Positions 46,738 to 56,088 of a DNA stretch of 64,000 bases are shown here, piece after piece (the first letter of the stretch is position 1; each line of letters opens with the position of its first letter). The translations under genes and the position numbers were made by a program. Source of the stretch: Ketobacter sp. Lineage in GTDB: Bacteria; Pseudomonadota; Gammaproteobacteria; Pseudomonadales; Ketobacteraceae. Below the pieces are notes generated by a model. It saw only the letters and a list, made by a program, of their open reading frames with translations. It did not search any database and was not told the DNA's origin. The stretch covers positions 99,296 through 163,295 of the forward strand of contig NZ_RCHN01000023.1 in assembly GCF_003671495.1 (NCBI RefSeq), written 5' to 3'.

Positions 46738-49269
46738 ATGACCTGGAATGTTTTGTACGCCGAAGATGACCGCACCCAATCTGCGATCGTGTCGTCCCTC
46801 CTGCGGCAGGAAGGGTTTGCCGTCACCCATGTGGAGAACGGTGAAGCCGCCCTCTCTGCGCTCGCCCACCACCCATTCGATGTCATCCTGACCGACCAAT
46901 ATATGCCGCAGATGAGCGGGGTTGAGTTATTGTCGGAAGTGCGTAACCGCCAGCTGGACATCCCCCTGATCCTGATGACTTCCACCCGGGACATGCAGCT
47001 GGTGTTTGCGGCGGTGCGGGCGGGGGCTGCTGATTTTATTTCGAAGGATCTGAACGGTCAGTATCTGGATATGATTGCGCCGGTGCTGGAGCAGGCCTGC
47101 GAGCGGCATCAGCTGCAGGCCCGGTTGCGGCAACACGCCGAACGGCTGGAGCGGGAGAAAAACCTCTGTTACATGACGTTGGATGCTATGGAGGAAGGCG
47201 TCATCGTGCTCAATGAGGATCTCTGCATCCACTATCAAAACAGTTTTTTCAGCGCCTTGTTCCCATCCGGGGCGGAGGGCTGCCTGCTGGGAAAGCGGGT
47301 AGGGGCGTTGATTGCCCTGTTCCGTCGTCAAGTGGATCGCGATCAGACCGACGCCGCACTGTTGGATGAGGCGACATTCTGCAACTGGCTGCGGGCTGGC
47401 GAGGGCAGCTGGGAAATGGTGGTGGGCGCGCGCATTCTGGATGTAAAAAAAGTGGAAGTGGCCGGCACCGGCTATGCGGTGGCGTTGGTGGATATCAGCC
47501 AGCGCAAGGCGGCGGAACAGGCCCTGATCCAGGCCAATCAACTGACCCGGTCCATCATCGATCACTCCCCTTTCAGCATTGTGGCCACCGACCTGAATGG
47601 CATCATCGTGGCGGTGAGTCCGGCATTGGAGCGCATGTTGTATTACGCCAAGGACGAGCTGGTGCAGCAACGCTCGGTGCTGATGTTTCATGATGAAGCG
47701 GAGATGCACCGCCATGCCCAGGCCCTGTCGGATGAGCTGGGCCGCGAAGTTGATCCCAATTTTGACATGCTGGTGCTGCAGGCCCGCAACCGGGTGGTGC
47801 AGGGACAGGATTGGACCTATACCCGCAAGGACGGCAGCCGGGTGGCGGTGAATGTGACGGTGACCGCCCTGCGTGCCCACGATGACAGCATCACCGGCTA
47901 CCTGCTGGTGGCTTACGACATTACTGCGCAAAAACAGGCGGCGGAACATATCCAGTATGTGGCCCATCATGATGCGCTCACCGGGCTGCCCAACCGGACC
48001 TTGCTGCAGGACCGGGTGGAGACTGCACTGCGCAGGGTGCGCCGCACCGGGCGTAAAATGGGCGTACTGGTGCTGGATCTGGATCACTTCAAACGCATCA
48101 ATGATTCCCTTGGCCATGTGGTGGGTGACCAACTGTTGCAGACGGTGGCCACCCGCCTGGTGGCGGCGGTGCGGGATTCCGATACGGTGTGCCGCATGGG
48201 GGGGGACGAGTTTGTGGTGATTCTGCCGGATGTGAATGGGCGTCGGGACGTGGAGCGCATCTGCTTAAAAATACTGGAGGCGGTGGCGCAACCGATTCAG
48301 CTGGGTTTAAACACGCTGACGGTGACGCCCAGTATCGGGCTGAGCATGGCGCCGGATGACGGCGACAACCAGGCCGACCTGCTCAAGCACGCGGACATTG
48401 CCATGTATCGGGCCAAGCAAACCGGACGCAACGGATACTATGTGTTTTCCCAGGAAATGGCCCAGGCCAACCACAATGAAATGATGATAGAGCAGGCCTT
48501 GCATCAGGCGTTCCTCAGCAATCGCCTGCAGCTCTATTACCAGCCGCAAGTGGATGTGGACACCCACACGGTGAATGGCTTCGAGGCATTGATTCGCTGG
48601 CACGACCCGGTGCATGGCACCATCGCGCCGGACCGTTTTATTCCCATGGCGGAAACCACCGGCTATATCCTGAGCCTGGGGCAATGGGTGCTGGCCCGGG
48701 CCTGCCGCGACATATGCACTTTGCGGCAACAACATGGGGTGGCGTTCCGGGTGTCGGTGAATGTGTCGCCCCGCCAGTTGGAGCAGCCGGATTTTGTGGA
48801 CACGGTGCGCCATGCCCTGCAGGAATCCGGTCTGCCGCCGCAGGCACTGGAGCTGGAAATCAGCGAAGGTGTGTTGGGGGCGGAATCCGGAACGGTGCTC
48901 TCCATGCTGAATGGATTACACGAGCTGGGAGTATTGCTGGCCATCGACGACTTTGGCACCGGCTGTTGCAGCCTGGCGTACCTGGCCCAGTACCCCATTG
49001 ACGTCATCAAGATTGATCGCTGCTTTCTGGATGCGGACCAAAAGTCCTGTGGCGCCATGGTGGGAGCCATTACCACCATGGCCGAAGGGTTAGGGTTGGA
49101 CGTGGTGGCCGAAGGAGTGGAAACCCGGGAGCAGATTGAACTGGTGCGGGCGCGGGGTTGTCACGTGGTGCAGGGCTATTATTTCTATGAGGCCATGGCG
49201 CTGGAGGATCTGATGCCGTTACTGCCGGATGTGGGCCTGGCAGTGGCACGCAAACTGGCCACCCATTAA
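46738..49269 (+). CDS. Response regulator with PAS, GGDEF and EAL domains
   Basis: An 843-residue c-di-GMP enzyme. The receiver (1-120) has E9-D10-D11 and D53 in L-T-D-Q-Y-M-P. Two PAS-like regions follow (about 150-260 and 270-410, S-I-I-D-H-S-P-F-S-I-V). The cyclase motif G-G-D-E-F (488-492) is intact. The phosphodiesterase motif E616-A-L is intact, with D-D-F-G-T-G in the domain. Both activities look competent. No histidine kinase is adjacent. Its stop and that of the exonuclease share TTAA. Confidence 0.92.
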   Translation: MTWNVLYAEDDRTQSAIVSSLLRQEGFAVTHVENGEAALSALAHHPFDVILTDQYMPQMSGVELLSEVRNRQLDIPLILMTSTRDMQLVFAAVRAGAADFISKDLNGQYLDMIAPVLEQACERHQLQARLRQHAERLEREKNLCYMTLDAMEEGVIVLNEDLCIHYQNSFFSALFPSGAEGCLLGKRVGALIALFRRQVDRDQTDAALLDEATFCNWLRAGEGSWEMVVGARILDVKKVEVAGTGYAVALVDISQRKAAEQALIQANQLTRSIIDHSPFSIVATDLNGIIVAVSPALERMLYYAKDELVQQRSVLMFHDEAEMHRHAQALSDELGREVDPNFDMLVLQARNRVVQGQDWTYTRKDGSRVAVNVTVTALRAHDDSITGYLLVAYDITAQKQAAEHIQYVAHHDALTGLPNRTLLQDRVETALRRVRRTGRKMGVLVLDLDHFKRINDSLGHVVGDQLLQTVATRLVAAVRDSDTVCRMGGDEFVVILPDVNGRRDVERICLKILEAVAQPIQLGLNTLTVTPSIGLSMAPDDGDNQADLLKHADIAMYRAKQTGRNGYYVFSQEMAQANHNEMMIEQALHQAFLSNRLQLYYQPQVDVDTHTVNGFEALIRWHDPVHGTIAPDRFIPMAETTGYILSLGQWVLARACRDICTLRQQHGVAFRVSVNVSPRQLEQPDFVDTVRHALQESGLPPQALELEISEGVLGAESGTVLSMLNGLHELGVLLAIDDFGTGCCSLAYLAQYPIDVIKIDRCFLDADQKSCGAMVGAITTMAEGLGLDVVAEGVETREQIELVRARGCHVVQGYYFYEAMALEDLMPLLPDVGLAVARKLATH

Positions 49270-49898
49270 TGCTGCATGGCCAGCCACAGTTCCGCCGTGG
49301 CCAGGGCATCCCCCAGGGCATCGTGCAGCGGCACATCCGGCAAGCCGTAACGCTGGCGACACTGGAACAAGCGCAGGTCGCCGGCGGAAATGGCTTCGGT
49401 GCGTTGCTGCAGGCGTTTGCGCTCCACCTGCAGGGTATCCACCACCGGCAGCAGTAACGGTGCGCCCCACAGCGCGCGCAGGGCCTTGTTGAGAAACCCC
49501 ATGTCCAGATGGGCGTTGTGGAACACCAGGGTGCTGTGGGACAACACCGGCAACAGGGCTGCCAACGCTTCCTTGATGTGTACGCCCTGCTCCAGGTCGG
49601 AATCGGTGAGCTGGTGAAACACCGCACTTTGCCCCACTTCTTTTTCCAGCCGCACATGATAGTGGGCCGCCTGGTTCAGGCAGATGGTGGCCTGTTCGAT
49701 CACCACCCAGGCTATGCTGGCGATTTCCCCCTGCTCCGGGTCCAGCGCCGTGGTCTCCAGGTCGATCACCACATAACGGGTCTGCTGGAACGGTTGGCTT
49801 TGCAGCGGTTCCGACAACAGTGCCTGCAGGGTGGGGTGGGTGGCCTTGTGGCGCCACCACATTCGTTGCAGATTGATTCCCAACGCGGACGACATCAT
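49266..49898 (-). CDS. DEDDh 3'-5' exonuclease (DnaQ-like)
   Basis: A 210-residue exonuclease. ExoI is V-I-D-L-E-T-T (44-50), ExoII H-N-A-H-L-D, ExoIII H-D-A-L-G-D-A. The ATGA overlap with the CBS/nucleotidyltransferase gene makes it the second gene of that pair. The same two genes accompany actP-crbS in many Gammaproteobacteria; their role in acetate control is unclear. Confidence 0.9.
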   Translation of the reverse strand: MMSSALGINLQRMWWRHKATHPTLQALLSEPLQSQPFQQTRYVVIDLETTALDPEQGEIASIAWVVIEQATICLNQAAHYHVRLEKEVGQSAVFHQLTDSDLEQGVHIKEALAALLPVLSHSTLVFHNAHLDMGFLNKALRALWGAPLLLPVVDTLQVERKRLQQRTEAISAGDLRLFQCRQRYGLPDVPLHDALGDALATAELWLAMQH

Positions 49899-51757
49899 AG
49901 TCCCTGCCGATAACGGTTGCGCAACGCTTCCTGGGAATCGTGCACAATGGTGAAGGCGTCCTTCAGGTGTTTACGTTCCAGCTCCGGCAGATCTTTCGGG
50001 TTCAGATAATTACTGGCGGGGTGGCCGGCGGCGATCTGGCGGCTCTGGTTTTCCACCCGCAGTTGCTGAATGGTGTCGTAGGCGTCCAGCAGGTTGCGAC
50101 CATCGCCAATGGTGAACACTTTTTTCTGTTTCAGCTGTTGAACCCGCTCCCGGGTATTCACTGCAGCCACTCCATGGGCCAGGGCATGAATCCGCACCAG
50201 GTCCACAATGGGCATGACCCCCCGCTTCTTGATGTCGAACTCATCCCGGTGCTCGCCGTTGCGCTCCACCACAAAGCGCCGAAAGATGCCCAGGGGCGGC
50301 GTTTGTTCCAACACATTGGCCGCCAGTGCGGCCAGAAAGATGGTGTCCTTTTGTGTGCGCAACAGCATGTGTTGTTGCAAACGCTGGCACAGCGACGGGT
50401 CACCGTACACCGCCCGCAGATCAAAAAAGATCGACACCCGCATCACCGCATCCGGGGTGGGGGTTCGGGTCCATTGGTCCACGGTGGTTTTCCAACCCTG
50501 CAGGGGTTGCCGCCATTCATCGGTGGTGGCCATCACCTTGCCGTTGCAATAGGGGTAACCGCAGGCATTGAGCCCGTCGCAGACCCGTTGCGCCAGCTGC
50601 GTGAACCAGGCGCGGTCCTGCTCGGTGGCCCGATCATCCAGCAGCAGGCCGTTGTCCTGGTCGGCCCCGATCAACTGTTCCCCCCGGGCCTGGGACCCGA
50701 ACCCCAGCCAACAGAACGGCACCGGAGGCGGCCCCAGCTCTTCGATGGCCAGCTCGATCAGGCGACTGGTCACGGTGTCGCTGATGGCGGTCAACACCCG
50801 GCTGATCTGGTGGGCGCGCATGCCCCCCTTGATCACTTCCACCAGCAGGTTGGGCAGGGTCTCGATGATGGCCCGCATGCCGTCGGTGGTGGTTTGCCGC
50901 GACAGGTGCTGCACCAGGTACACCGGATCATCCTTGCGCGCCAGCATCAGGTCGGAGGAGGTGATGATGCCGAACACCCGGCCTTCCTGCAGCACCGGCA
51001 GATGGTGGATGCCCTGTTGTGTCATCAGCAGGATGGCATCGAACAGGCTGGCGCTGGATTCAATGTGCTGCGGCTGCGGGGTCATGATGGCGCGGATGGG
51101 GGTGTCCAGGGGCAGGCCTTTGGCCAGGGCGCGGCTGCGCAGGTCGCGGTCGGTGACTATGCCGCACAGGGTGCTGTCTTCCATCACCAGCACCGACGAT
51201 ACCCGGCGCCCGGTCATGGCCAGGGCGGCCTCCTGCAATGAGGCGTCCGGGGACAGGGTGAGGGGGTTGCGGCTCACCAGGCTGTCGATGGGCAGCATCA
51301 TCATGTTGGTGTTGGGTTGATAACGGGCGGCGCGGCGCAGGCGCCGGCTGCGCTGGCTGTGGAAGTGGCGGTCAAAATCCCGGAAACGGGCGCGCAGGGA
51401 TTCGTAGTGCACCTGGGGCAATTGATAGATCAGGCTGTCTTCGATCACCTGGGCGTGGACCCCTTCCTCGCCCATCTCCAGGCCGTGGATGTTAAAGCTT
51501 TCCCCTTCCCCCAGCCGGTCCATTAACTGGTTGCGGCTGCTACGGATTTCCACCGCCCCGGAACGCACGATGCGCAGGCAGTACTCATCTTTGGCGGCGC
51601 TGAAAGGGTGGCCCTCGCGCACGTAGACAATGCGAATCTGACGGGCGGTCTCCTGCAGCGCGGCCTCCGGCAGCTCATTGAAGGGCAGGCACTGACGCAA
51701 AAAGTCCGCAACAGCCTGTATTTCCGGGTGGTTGGGATCGCTGGTCATGGGGTTCAT
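49895..51757 (-). CDS. Cyclic-nucleotide-binding/CBS/DUF294 nucleotidyltransferase-like protein
   Basis: A 620-residue soluble protein. N-terminal cNMP-binding-like domain (about 20-130), a CBS pair (about 150-270: L-C-G-I-V-T-D-R-D-L-R and V-F-G-I-I-T-S-S-D-L-M), DUF294 nucleotidyltransferase with G-S-Q-A-R-G-E-Q-L-I-G-A-D-Q-D-N and a C-terminal substrate domain. This architecture is typical of the actP-linked family. The proposed CrbR box lies 45 bases upstream. Start M1 at 51757, with M4 (51748) also possible. Confidence 0.9.
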   Translation of the reverse strand: MNPMTSDPNHPEIQAVADFLRQCLPFNELPEAALQETARQIRIVYVREGHPFSAAKDEYCLRIVRSGAVEIRSSRNQLMDRLGEGESFNIHGLEMGEEGVHAQVIEDSLIYQLPQVHYESLRARFRDFDRHFHSQRSRRLRRAARYQPNTNMMMLPIDSLVSRNPLTLSPDASLQEAALAMTGRRVSSVLVMEDSTLCGIVTDRDLRSRALAKGLPLDTPIRAIMTPQPQHIESSASLFDAILLMTQQGIHHLPVLQEGRVFGIITSSDLMLARKDDPVYLVQHLSRQTTTDGMRAIIETLPNLLVEVIKGGMRAHQISRVLTAISDTVTSRLIELAIEELGPPPVPFCWLGFGSQARGEQLIGADQDNGLLLDDRATEQDRAWFTQLAQRVCDGLNACGYPYCNGKVMATTDEWRQPLQGWKTTVDQWTRTPTPDAVMRVSIFFDLRAVYGDPSLCQRLQQHMLLRTQKDTIFLAALAANVLEQTPPLGIFRRFVVERNGEHRDEFDIKKRGVMPIVDLVRIHALAHGVAAVNTRERVQQLKQKKVFTIGDGRNLLDAYDTIQQLRVENQSRQIAAGHPASNYLNPKDLPELERKHLKDAFTIVHDSQEALRNRYRQGL

Positions 51758-51802
51758 CCGCTGGGATTTGGTTTATGGTAGCGGATGTGCAGGCTGTGGG
51801 CG

Positions 51803-51819
51803 ATTAGACTTTGGTTGTG
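51803..51819 (-). promoter_or_regulatory. Proposed CrbR operator upstream of the CBS/nucleotidyltransferase-exonuclease pair
   Basis: Read on the minus strand, CACAACCAAAGTCTAAT. Its 13 bases ACCAAAGTCTAAT are identical to those before acs and differ by one from those before DUF4212-actP. It ends 45 bases before the start codon at 51757. Confidence 0.6.
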
Positions 51820-51927
51820 GGGTAGGCAGTACCGCAGGGTGGAAATATTCGGTGACCTGGAATCTGCAGTGGATTGGCTGTTGATACCGTCCTGAGCGTT
51901 ACATAACGCTTCAATCTGCACAAATGC

Positions 51928-52893
51928 TCACCCAACGTCAGACTCAGTGTCAGCCACAGAAACCGGCACATGCTTGCGCAAAAACGCCAGCTGATCCGCA
52001 ATGGCGTGCTTGAAGGCGTCACCCAGATAGATGTCGAAATGCTTGATGGGGTAGCGGATAACCTCTCCCCTGGGGGCCTGTCGGGCGTAGCGCAGAGTGG
52101 GGCCAGCGGGTGCCACGCTGTCCTGATCACACACCGCAAACAGGATGGGGCACTGCACCTGGCGGGCGTAACGTCCGGGAAAATGCCGGCTGATGGCCAG
52201 ACCCACCCGGGCCGCCACTTTCTCTTCGTGGTGGATGCCTTCCGGTAACAGGGCATGGTAACCAGAGACCACGTCCGCGGCGTTCATCAGAGCGGCGGAA
52301 TGGGGCGCACCCGCCAGGTTGATCATTTTCGGTTTCCGTTTCAGCACGCCGGCGGCGGTGTCCAGCGCCGAGATTGCACTGACCTTCACCAGACCCAAAG
52401 GCCCCAGGCAGAGGGCCGAGGCGATGCCGTGGGTGAAGGGGCACTGGGCGATGGCCGCCGCGACCCGTGTATCTCGCGCCGCGGTGATGATGGCATGCCC
52501 GCCGCCAAATGAGCTGCCAAAGATGGCCACCCGCTCCGGGTCCACCGGGTCCAGGCTGCGCACATAGGTGAGCGCCGCTGCCCAGTCATCCAGTTGCCGC
52601 TGAATGTCCAGCAACTGACGGGGTTCACCGCCGCTCTCGCCAAAGTGTCGATAATCGAATACCAGCACCACATAACCCGCATCGGCGAAGGCTTCTGCGT
52701 AAGGCTGCAATCCCATCTCTTTAATGGCGCCCAGACCGTGGCCGAGCACGATGGCAGGGCCTGGCTTGGCGTGGGCGCTTTGCGCGCTGGGCAGGTACAG
52801 CCAGGCGGAGCAGTGGGTATCGGTGCTGGTGAAACGCACGTCCTGGCGCGTCCATGGGAAGCTCTGGGTCACTGTGGGGCTGGCTTGGGTCAT
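51928..52893 (-). CDS. Alpha/beta hydrolase
   Basis: A 321-residue hydrolase. Oxyanion motif L-G-H-G-L-G (50-55), nucleophile S128 in F-G-S-S-F-G-G-G, acid D in C-D-Q-D-S and H in K-H-F-D-I-Y near 292. It resembles the acetyl-xylan-esterase/dienelactone group; substrate unknown. Divergent from the MpaB-like gene across 231 bases that contain a long inverted repeat. Confidence 0.85.
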   Translation of the reverse strand: MTQASPTVTQSFPWTRQDVRFTSTDTHCSAWLYLPSAQSAHAKPGPAIVLGHGLGAIKEMGLQPYAEAFADAGYVVLVFDYRHFGESGGEPRQLLDIQRQLDDWAAALTYVRSLDPVDPERVAIFGSSFGGGHAIITAARDTRVAAAIAQCPFTHGIASALCLGPLGLVKVSAISALDTAAGVLKRKPKMINLAGAPHSAALMNAADVVSGYHALLPEGIHHEEKVAARVGLAISRHFPGRYARQVQCPILFAVCDQDSVAPAGPTLRYARQAPRGEVIRYPIKHFDIYLGDAFKHAIADQLAFLRKHVPVSVADTESDVG

Positions 52894-53060
52894 AACCTTC
52901 CTCTTTGATGGTGCATGTCGGGCTAAGGGCCAGACGGACTATACCACGATTTAAGTCATGCGGCTTAAAGTGGCGCGGCCTGAATATGGCCGAACCCTGT
53001 AACCAGCGGCTGACTTTGTCCACTTAGTTTAGAAAATATGTAACCGGCTCTTGCCTTTTG

Positions 53061-53098
53061 CCAACATGAGACATATTGTTCCTCATGTCTCATGTTGG
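53061..53098. promoter_or_regulatory. 14-bp perfect inverted repeat, probable operator
   Basis: CCAACATGAGACAT (53061-53074) and ATGTCTCATGTTGG (53085-53098) are perfect inverted arms around a ten-base spacer. It lies 26 bases before the MpaB-like start, a position expected for a repressor of the TetR type, but no regulator gene is next to it. Confidence 0.6.
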
Positions 53099-53124
53099 TG
53101 AATGGATATACAGGAGAATCCATA

Positions 53125-54060
53125 ATGTCTACATCCCACTCGATCACCGCAGACAGCGTGGTTGAAATCAAATCGGTGAAAGCCAGCAACCTGGATGCCG
53201 AAAACGCTATCCGCAAGCTGGGCCCGGACTCGCTTATGTGGCGGGATTTTGGAACCTATCTGTATCAGTTCATTCTGCCCCAGGCATTTATCCTGCAGTC
53301 AGCCCATCCCATGGTGGATCGCGCTGTGAGCGTGGACAAAAAGTACAAGCTCAATCCCTGGGGTCGGGCCAAGGATTCCCTCAAGCTGCTGTGGCCGGTG
53401 GTGTATTCCAAGCCCCAGGATGCCATTGATATGGGGGTGCGCCTGCGGGAGCTGCATCGCTCCATCAAAGGAACCGACAGCAACGGCAAGAAGTACCATG
53501 CCCTGGACCCGGAAGCCTACGCCTTTGTGCATATGACCGGTTACGATGCCCTGCTGCGCCTGTATCGCTATTTCAGCAATCATCGTTTGACCCCCAAAGA
53601 GCGGGCGATGCTGTTTGAAGAATGGAAAGCCATGGGCACCATGCTGGGCATCATCGACCGCAGCCTGCCGCAGACCGAAGCGGAGTACTGGGAGCGTTAT
53701 AACCACATTCTGGACAACGTTTTGGAAAAGGGGCCGGTGCTGGATGACCTGCTGGACCCGCTGTTCATCTACAAGAATTACCCGCGTCCGCCCAAGTCGA
53801 AAATGCCCATGCCGGTGTGGAAAGCCATTGCCCTGGTGTGGGGATATACCCAGCACAAGGTGATCGTCGGCACGTTGCCTGAACAGTTCCGCACACGCAT
53901 CGGCCTGCGTTACAACAAGCTGGACCAGTTGTTATTCAATTCCTTCGCCTGGACCGTGCGTACCTTCTATCCCATGTTGCCCGAAGAGAAGCAGTACCTG
54001 CCTTCCATCTGGCGCATTGTGCGGGATGCCCGCGAACATCCCCAGGCCTATCAACTCTAA
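53125..54060 (+). CDS. Oxygenase of the MpaB/DUF2236 (Lcp-related) family
   Basis: A 311-residue b-type haem oxygenase-like protein. Typical motifs: W-R-D-F-G-T-Y-L-Y-Q-F-I-L, the haem-ligand region L-Q-S-A-H-P-M-V-D, V-R-L-R-E-L-H-R-S-I-K-G and D-P-E-A-Y-A-F-V-H-M-T-G-Y. Related proteins include fungal MpaB and the bacterial latex-clearing protein Lcp. Substrate unknown. The start at 53125 has AGGAG; an in-frame ATG at 53092 lies in the inverted repeat and is rejected. Confidence 0.87.
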   Translation: MSTSHSITADSVVEIKSVKASNLDAENAIRKLGPDSLMWRDFGTYLYQFILPQAFILQSAHPMVDRAVSVDKKYKLNPWGRAKDSLKLLWPVVYSKPQDAIDMGVRLRELHRSIKGTDSNGKKYHALDPEAYAFVHMTGYDALLRLYRYFSNHRLTPKERAMLFEEWKAMGTMLGIIDRSLPQTEAEYWERYNHILDNVLEKGPVLDDLLDPLFIYKNYPRPPKSKMPMPVWKAIALVWGYTQHKVIVGTLPEQFRTRIGLRYNKLDQLLFNSFAWTVRTFYPMLPEEKQYLPSIWRIVRDAREHPQAYQL

Positions 54061-54066
54061 GCCTCT

Positions 54067-54099
54067 AGCGCCGGTTCCGTTTTAGCCGGCGCTTTTTTT
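54067..54099 (+). terminator. Rho-independent terminator of the MpaB-like gene
   Basis: AGCGCCGG pairs with CCGGCGCT across an 11-base loop, followed by a run of seven Ts. Confidence 0.88.
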
Positions 54100-54246
54100 C
54101 CTGCCGTTATCAACATCGTTCCCCGCTTGCCTCTGTTTCGGGTTGGCACGAATGCACCTGTCGGTTTGCACAGGGCTCTGTTAGTCTTTGCTCTCCCCAT
54201 GTTTGGCCAAACACACGATCCAAACCTTCAATAAAAGGAATTCTGC

Positions 54247-55185
54247 GTGCAGCCGGTTATTTCCGTTCGGAATCTGTCCAAGGTCTATGAGGGCGGCTTC
54301 CAGGCTCTGAACAATATCAATCTGGACATTCAGCGTGGTGAAATATTTGCGTTACTGGGCCCCAACGGCGCCGGCAAAACCACGTTGATCAGTATTATTT
54401 GCGGCATTGTGAATCCCAGCGCGGGCCAGGTGTTGGCGGATGGCTTTGATGTGGTGAAAGACTACCGCGCTGCCCGCTCCATCATCGGCTTGGTGCCCCA
54501 GGAGTTGTCCACGGATTCTTTTGAAAGCGTCTGGAGCACGGTGGCGTTCAGCCGCGGCCTGTTTGGCAAGCCGCGCAACGATGCCCACATTGAAAAAGTG
54601 TTGCGGGATCTGTCCCTGTGGGACAAACGTCATAACCGCATCATGGAGCTGTCCGGGGGCATGAAACGCCGGGTGTTGATCGCCAAGGCCCTCTCCCATG
54701 AGCCCGGAATTCTGTTCCTGGATGAACCCACCGCCGGAGTGGATGTGGAACTGCGGCGGGATATGTGGGAGATGGTGCGGGAACTGCGTCAACAGGGTGT
54801 GACCATCATCCTGACCACCCATTACATCGAAGAAGCCGAAGAGATGGCAGACCGCATCGGCGTCATCAACAAAGGTGAAATCGTGGTGGTGGACGAGAAG
54901 AAAGCGTTGATGCAGAAACTGGGCAAGAAGCAGTTAACCCTCTACCTGCAACAACCGTTAACGGCGATCCCCGCGCCCTTGCAAAGCTATCCCCTCAGCC
55001 TGTCGGAGGATGGCAATACCCTCACCTTCACCTTTGATGTGCAGAGTGAAACCACCGGTATTGCTCAGGTGTTGCGGGAGCTCAACAACAACGGCATTGA
55101 TTTTCGGGATCTGCATTCCAGCGAGAGTTCCCTGGAGGAAATATTTGTGAATCTGGTCCGTGGCAATCGGGAGGCGCGCCCATGA
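54247..55185 (+). CDS. yadG: ABC transporter ATPase, YadG type
   Basis: A 312-residue ATPase from a GTG start with AAAGGAA upstream. Walker A is G-P-N-G-A-G-K-T-T, signature L-S-G-G-M-K-R-R, Walker B I-L-F-L-D-E-P and the H-loop T-T-H-Y. It resembles YadG and other DrrA-type exporters. ATGA overlap with the permease. Substrate unknown. Confidence 0.9.
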   Translation: MQPVISVRNLSKVYEGGFQALNNINLDIQRGEIFALLGPNGAGKTTLISIICGIVNPSAGQVLADGFDVVKDYRAARSIIGLVPQELSTDSFESVWSTVAFSRGLFGKPRNDAHIEKVLRDLSLWDKRHNRIMELSGGMKRRVLIAKALSHEPGILFLDEPTAGVDVELRRDMWEMVRELRQQGVTIILTTHYIEEAEEMADRIGVINKGEIVVVDEKKALMQKLGKKQLTLYLQQPLTAIPAPLQSYPLSLSEDGNTLTFTFDVQSETTGIAQVLRELNNNGIDFRDLHSSESSLEEIFVNLVRGNREARP

Positions 55186-55943
55186 ACTTCTACGCTGTTC
55201 GCGCCATCTATAAATTTGAAATGGCCCGCACCTGGCGTACGTTGATGCAGAGCATTGCGTCGCCGGTGTTGTCCACATCCCTCTACTTTATTGTGTTTGG
55301 TTCGGCCATCGGCTCCCGCATGGTGGCCATTGATGGTGTGGAATACGGCGCCTTTATCATTCCCGGACTGGTGATGTTCACCCTGCTGACCCAGAGTATT
55401 TCCAACGCGTCTTTTGGTATTTATTTTCCCCGCTTTGCCGGCACCATTTATGAACTTCTGTCGGCGCCGGTCTCCTTCGTGGAGATCCTGATGGGCTACG
55501 TGGGGGCGGCGGCCACCAAATCCATTATTGTGGGTGCCCTGATCCTGGTAACGGCGCGTTTCTTTGTGGACTATCACATCGAGCACCCGATCTGGATGTT
55601 GAGCTTTCTGGTGCTGACCTCCATCACCTTCAGCCTGTTCGGTTTTATCATCGGCATCTGGGCCGATGGTTTTGAAAAACTGCAGCTGATTCCGCTGATG
55701 GTGGTGACCCCACTGGCGTTTCTGGGCGGCAGTTTCTATTCCATCAACATGCTGCCGCCCCTGTGGCAGACCATCACCCTGTTCAATCCGGTGGTGTATC
55801 TGATCAGCGGTTTTCGCTGGAGTTTTTACGGGGTGGCGGACGTGAACGTGGCGGTGAGCCTGGCCATGACGGCGCTGTTCCTGATCCTGTGCCTGTTGGG
55901 GGTGTGGTGGATCTTCAAAACCGGCTATCGACTGAAAACCTGA
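55182..55943 (+). CDS. yadH: ABC-2 type permease, YadH type
   Basis: A 253-residue six-helix ABC-2 permease. [15 protein letters not shown] and [11 protein letters not shown] are the family's C-terminal motif. Pairs with the preceding ATPase as a two-component exporter. Its own start is within the last codons of yadG. Confidence 0.9.
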   Translation: MNFYAVRAIYKFEMARTWRTLMQSIASPVLSTSLYFIVFGSAIGSRMVAIDGVEYGAFIIPGLVMFTLLTQSISNASFGIYFPRFAGTIYELLSAPVSFVEILMGYVGAAATKSIIVGALILVTARFFVDYHIEHPIWMLSFLVLTSITFSLFGFIIGIWADGFEKLQLIPLMVVTPLAFLGGSFYSINMLPPLWQTITLFNPVVYLISGFRWSFYGVADVNVAVSLAMTALFLILCLLGVWWIFKTGYRLKT

Positions 55944-56088
55944 TGTTGCGCATCCATTAAAGAGAACTCATCAGTCACAAATAGTGCCAAAAACCCTTCA
56001 TTCGGACTAGGCAGCACCCGCGTCAACCCAATAGCATTAAAAGAAAAATGCTGCGGAGTTGACCGGAGAGGTTGCTGTATCCGGACCT

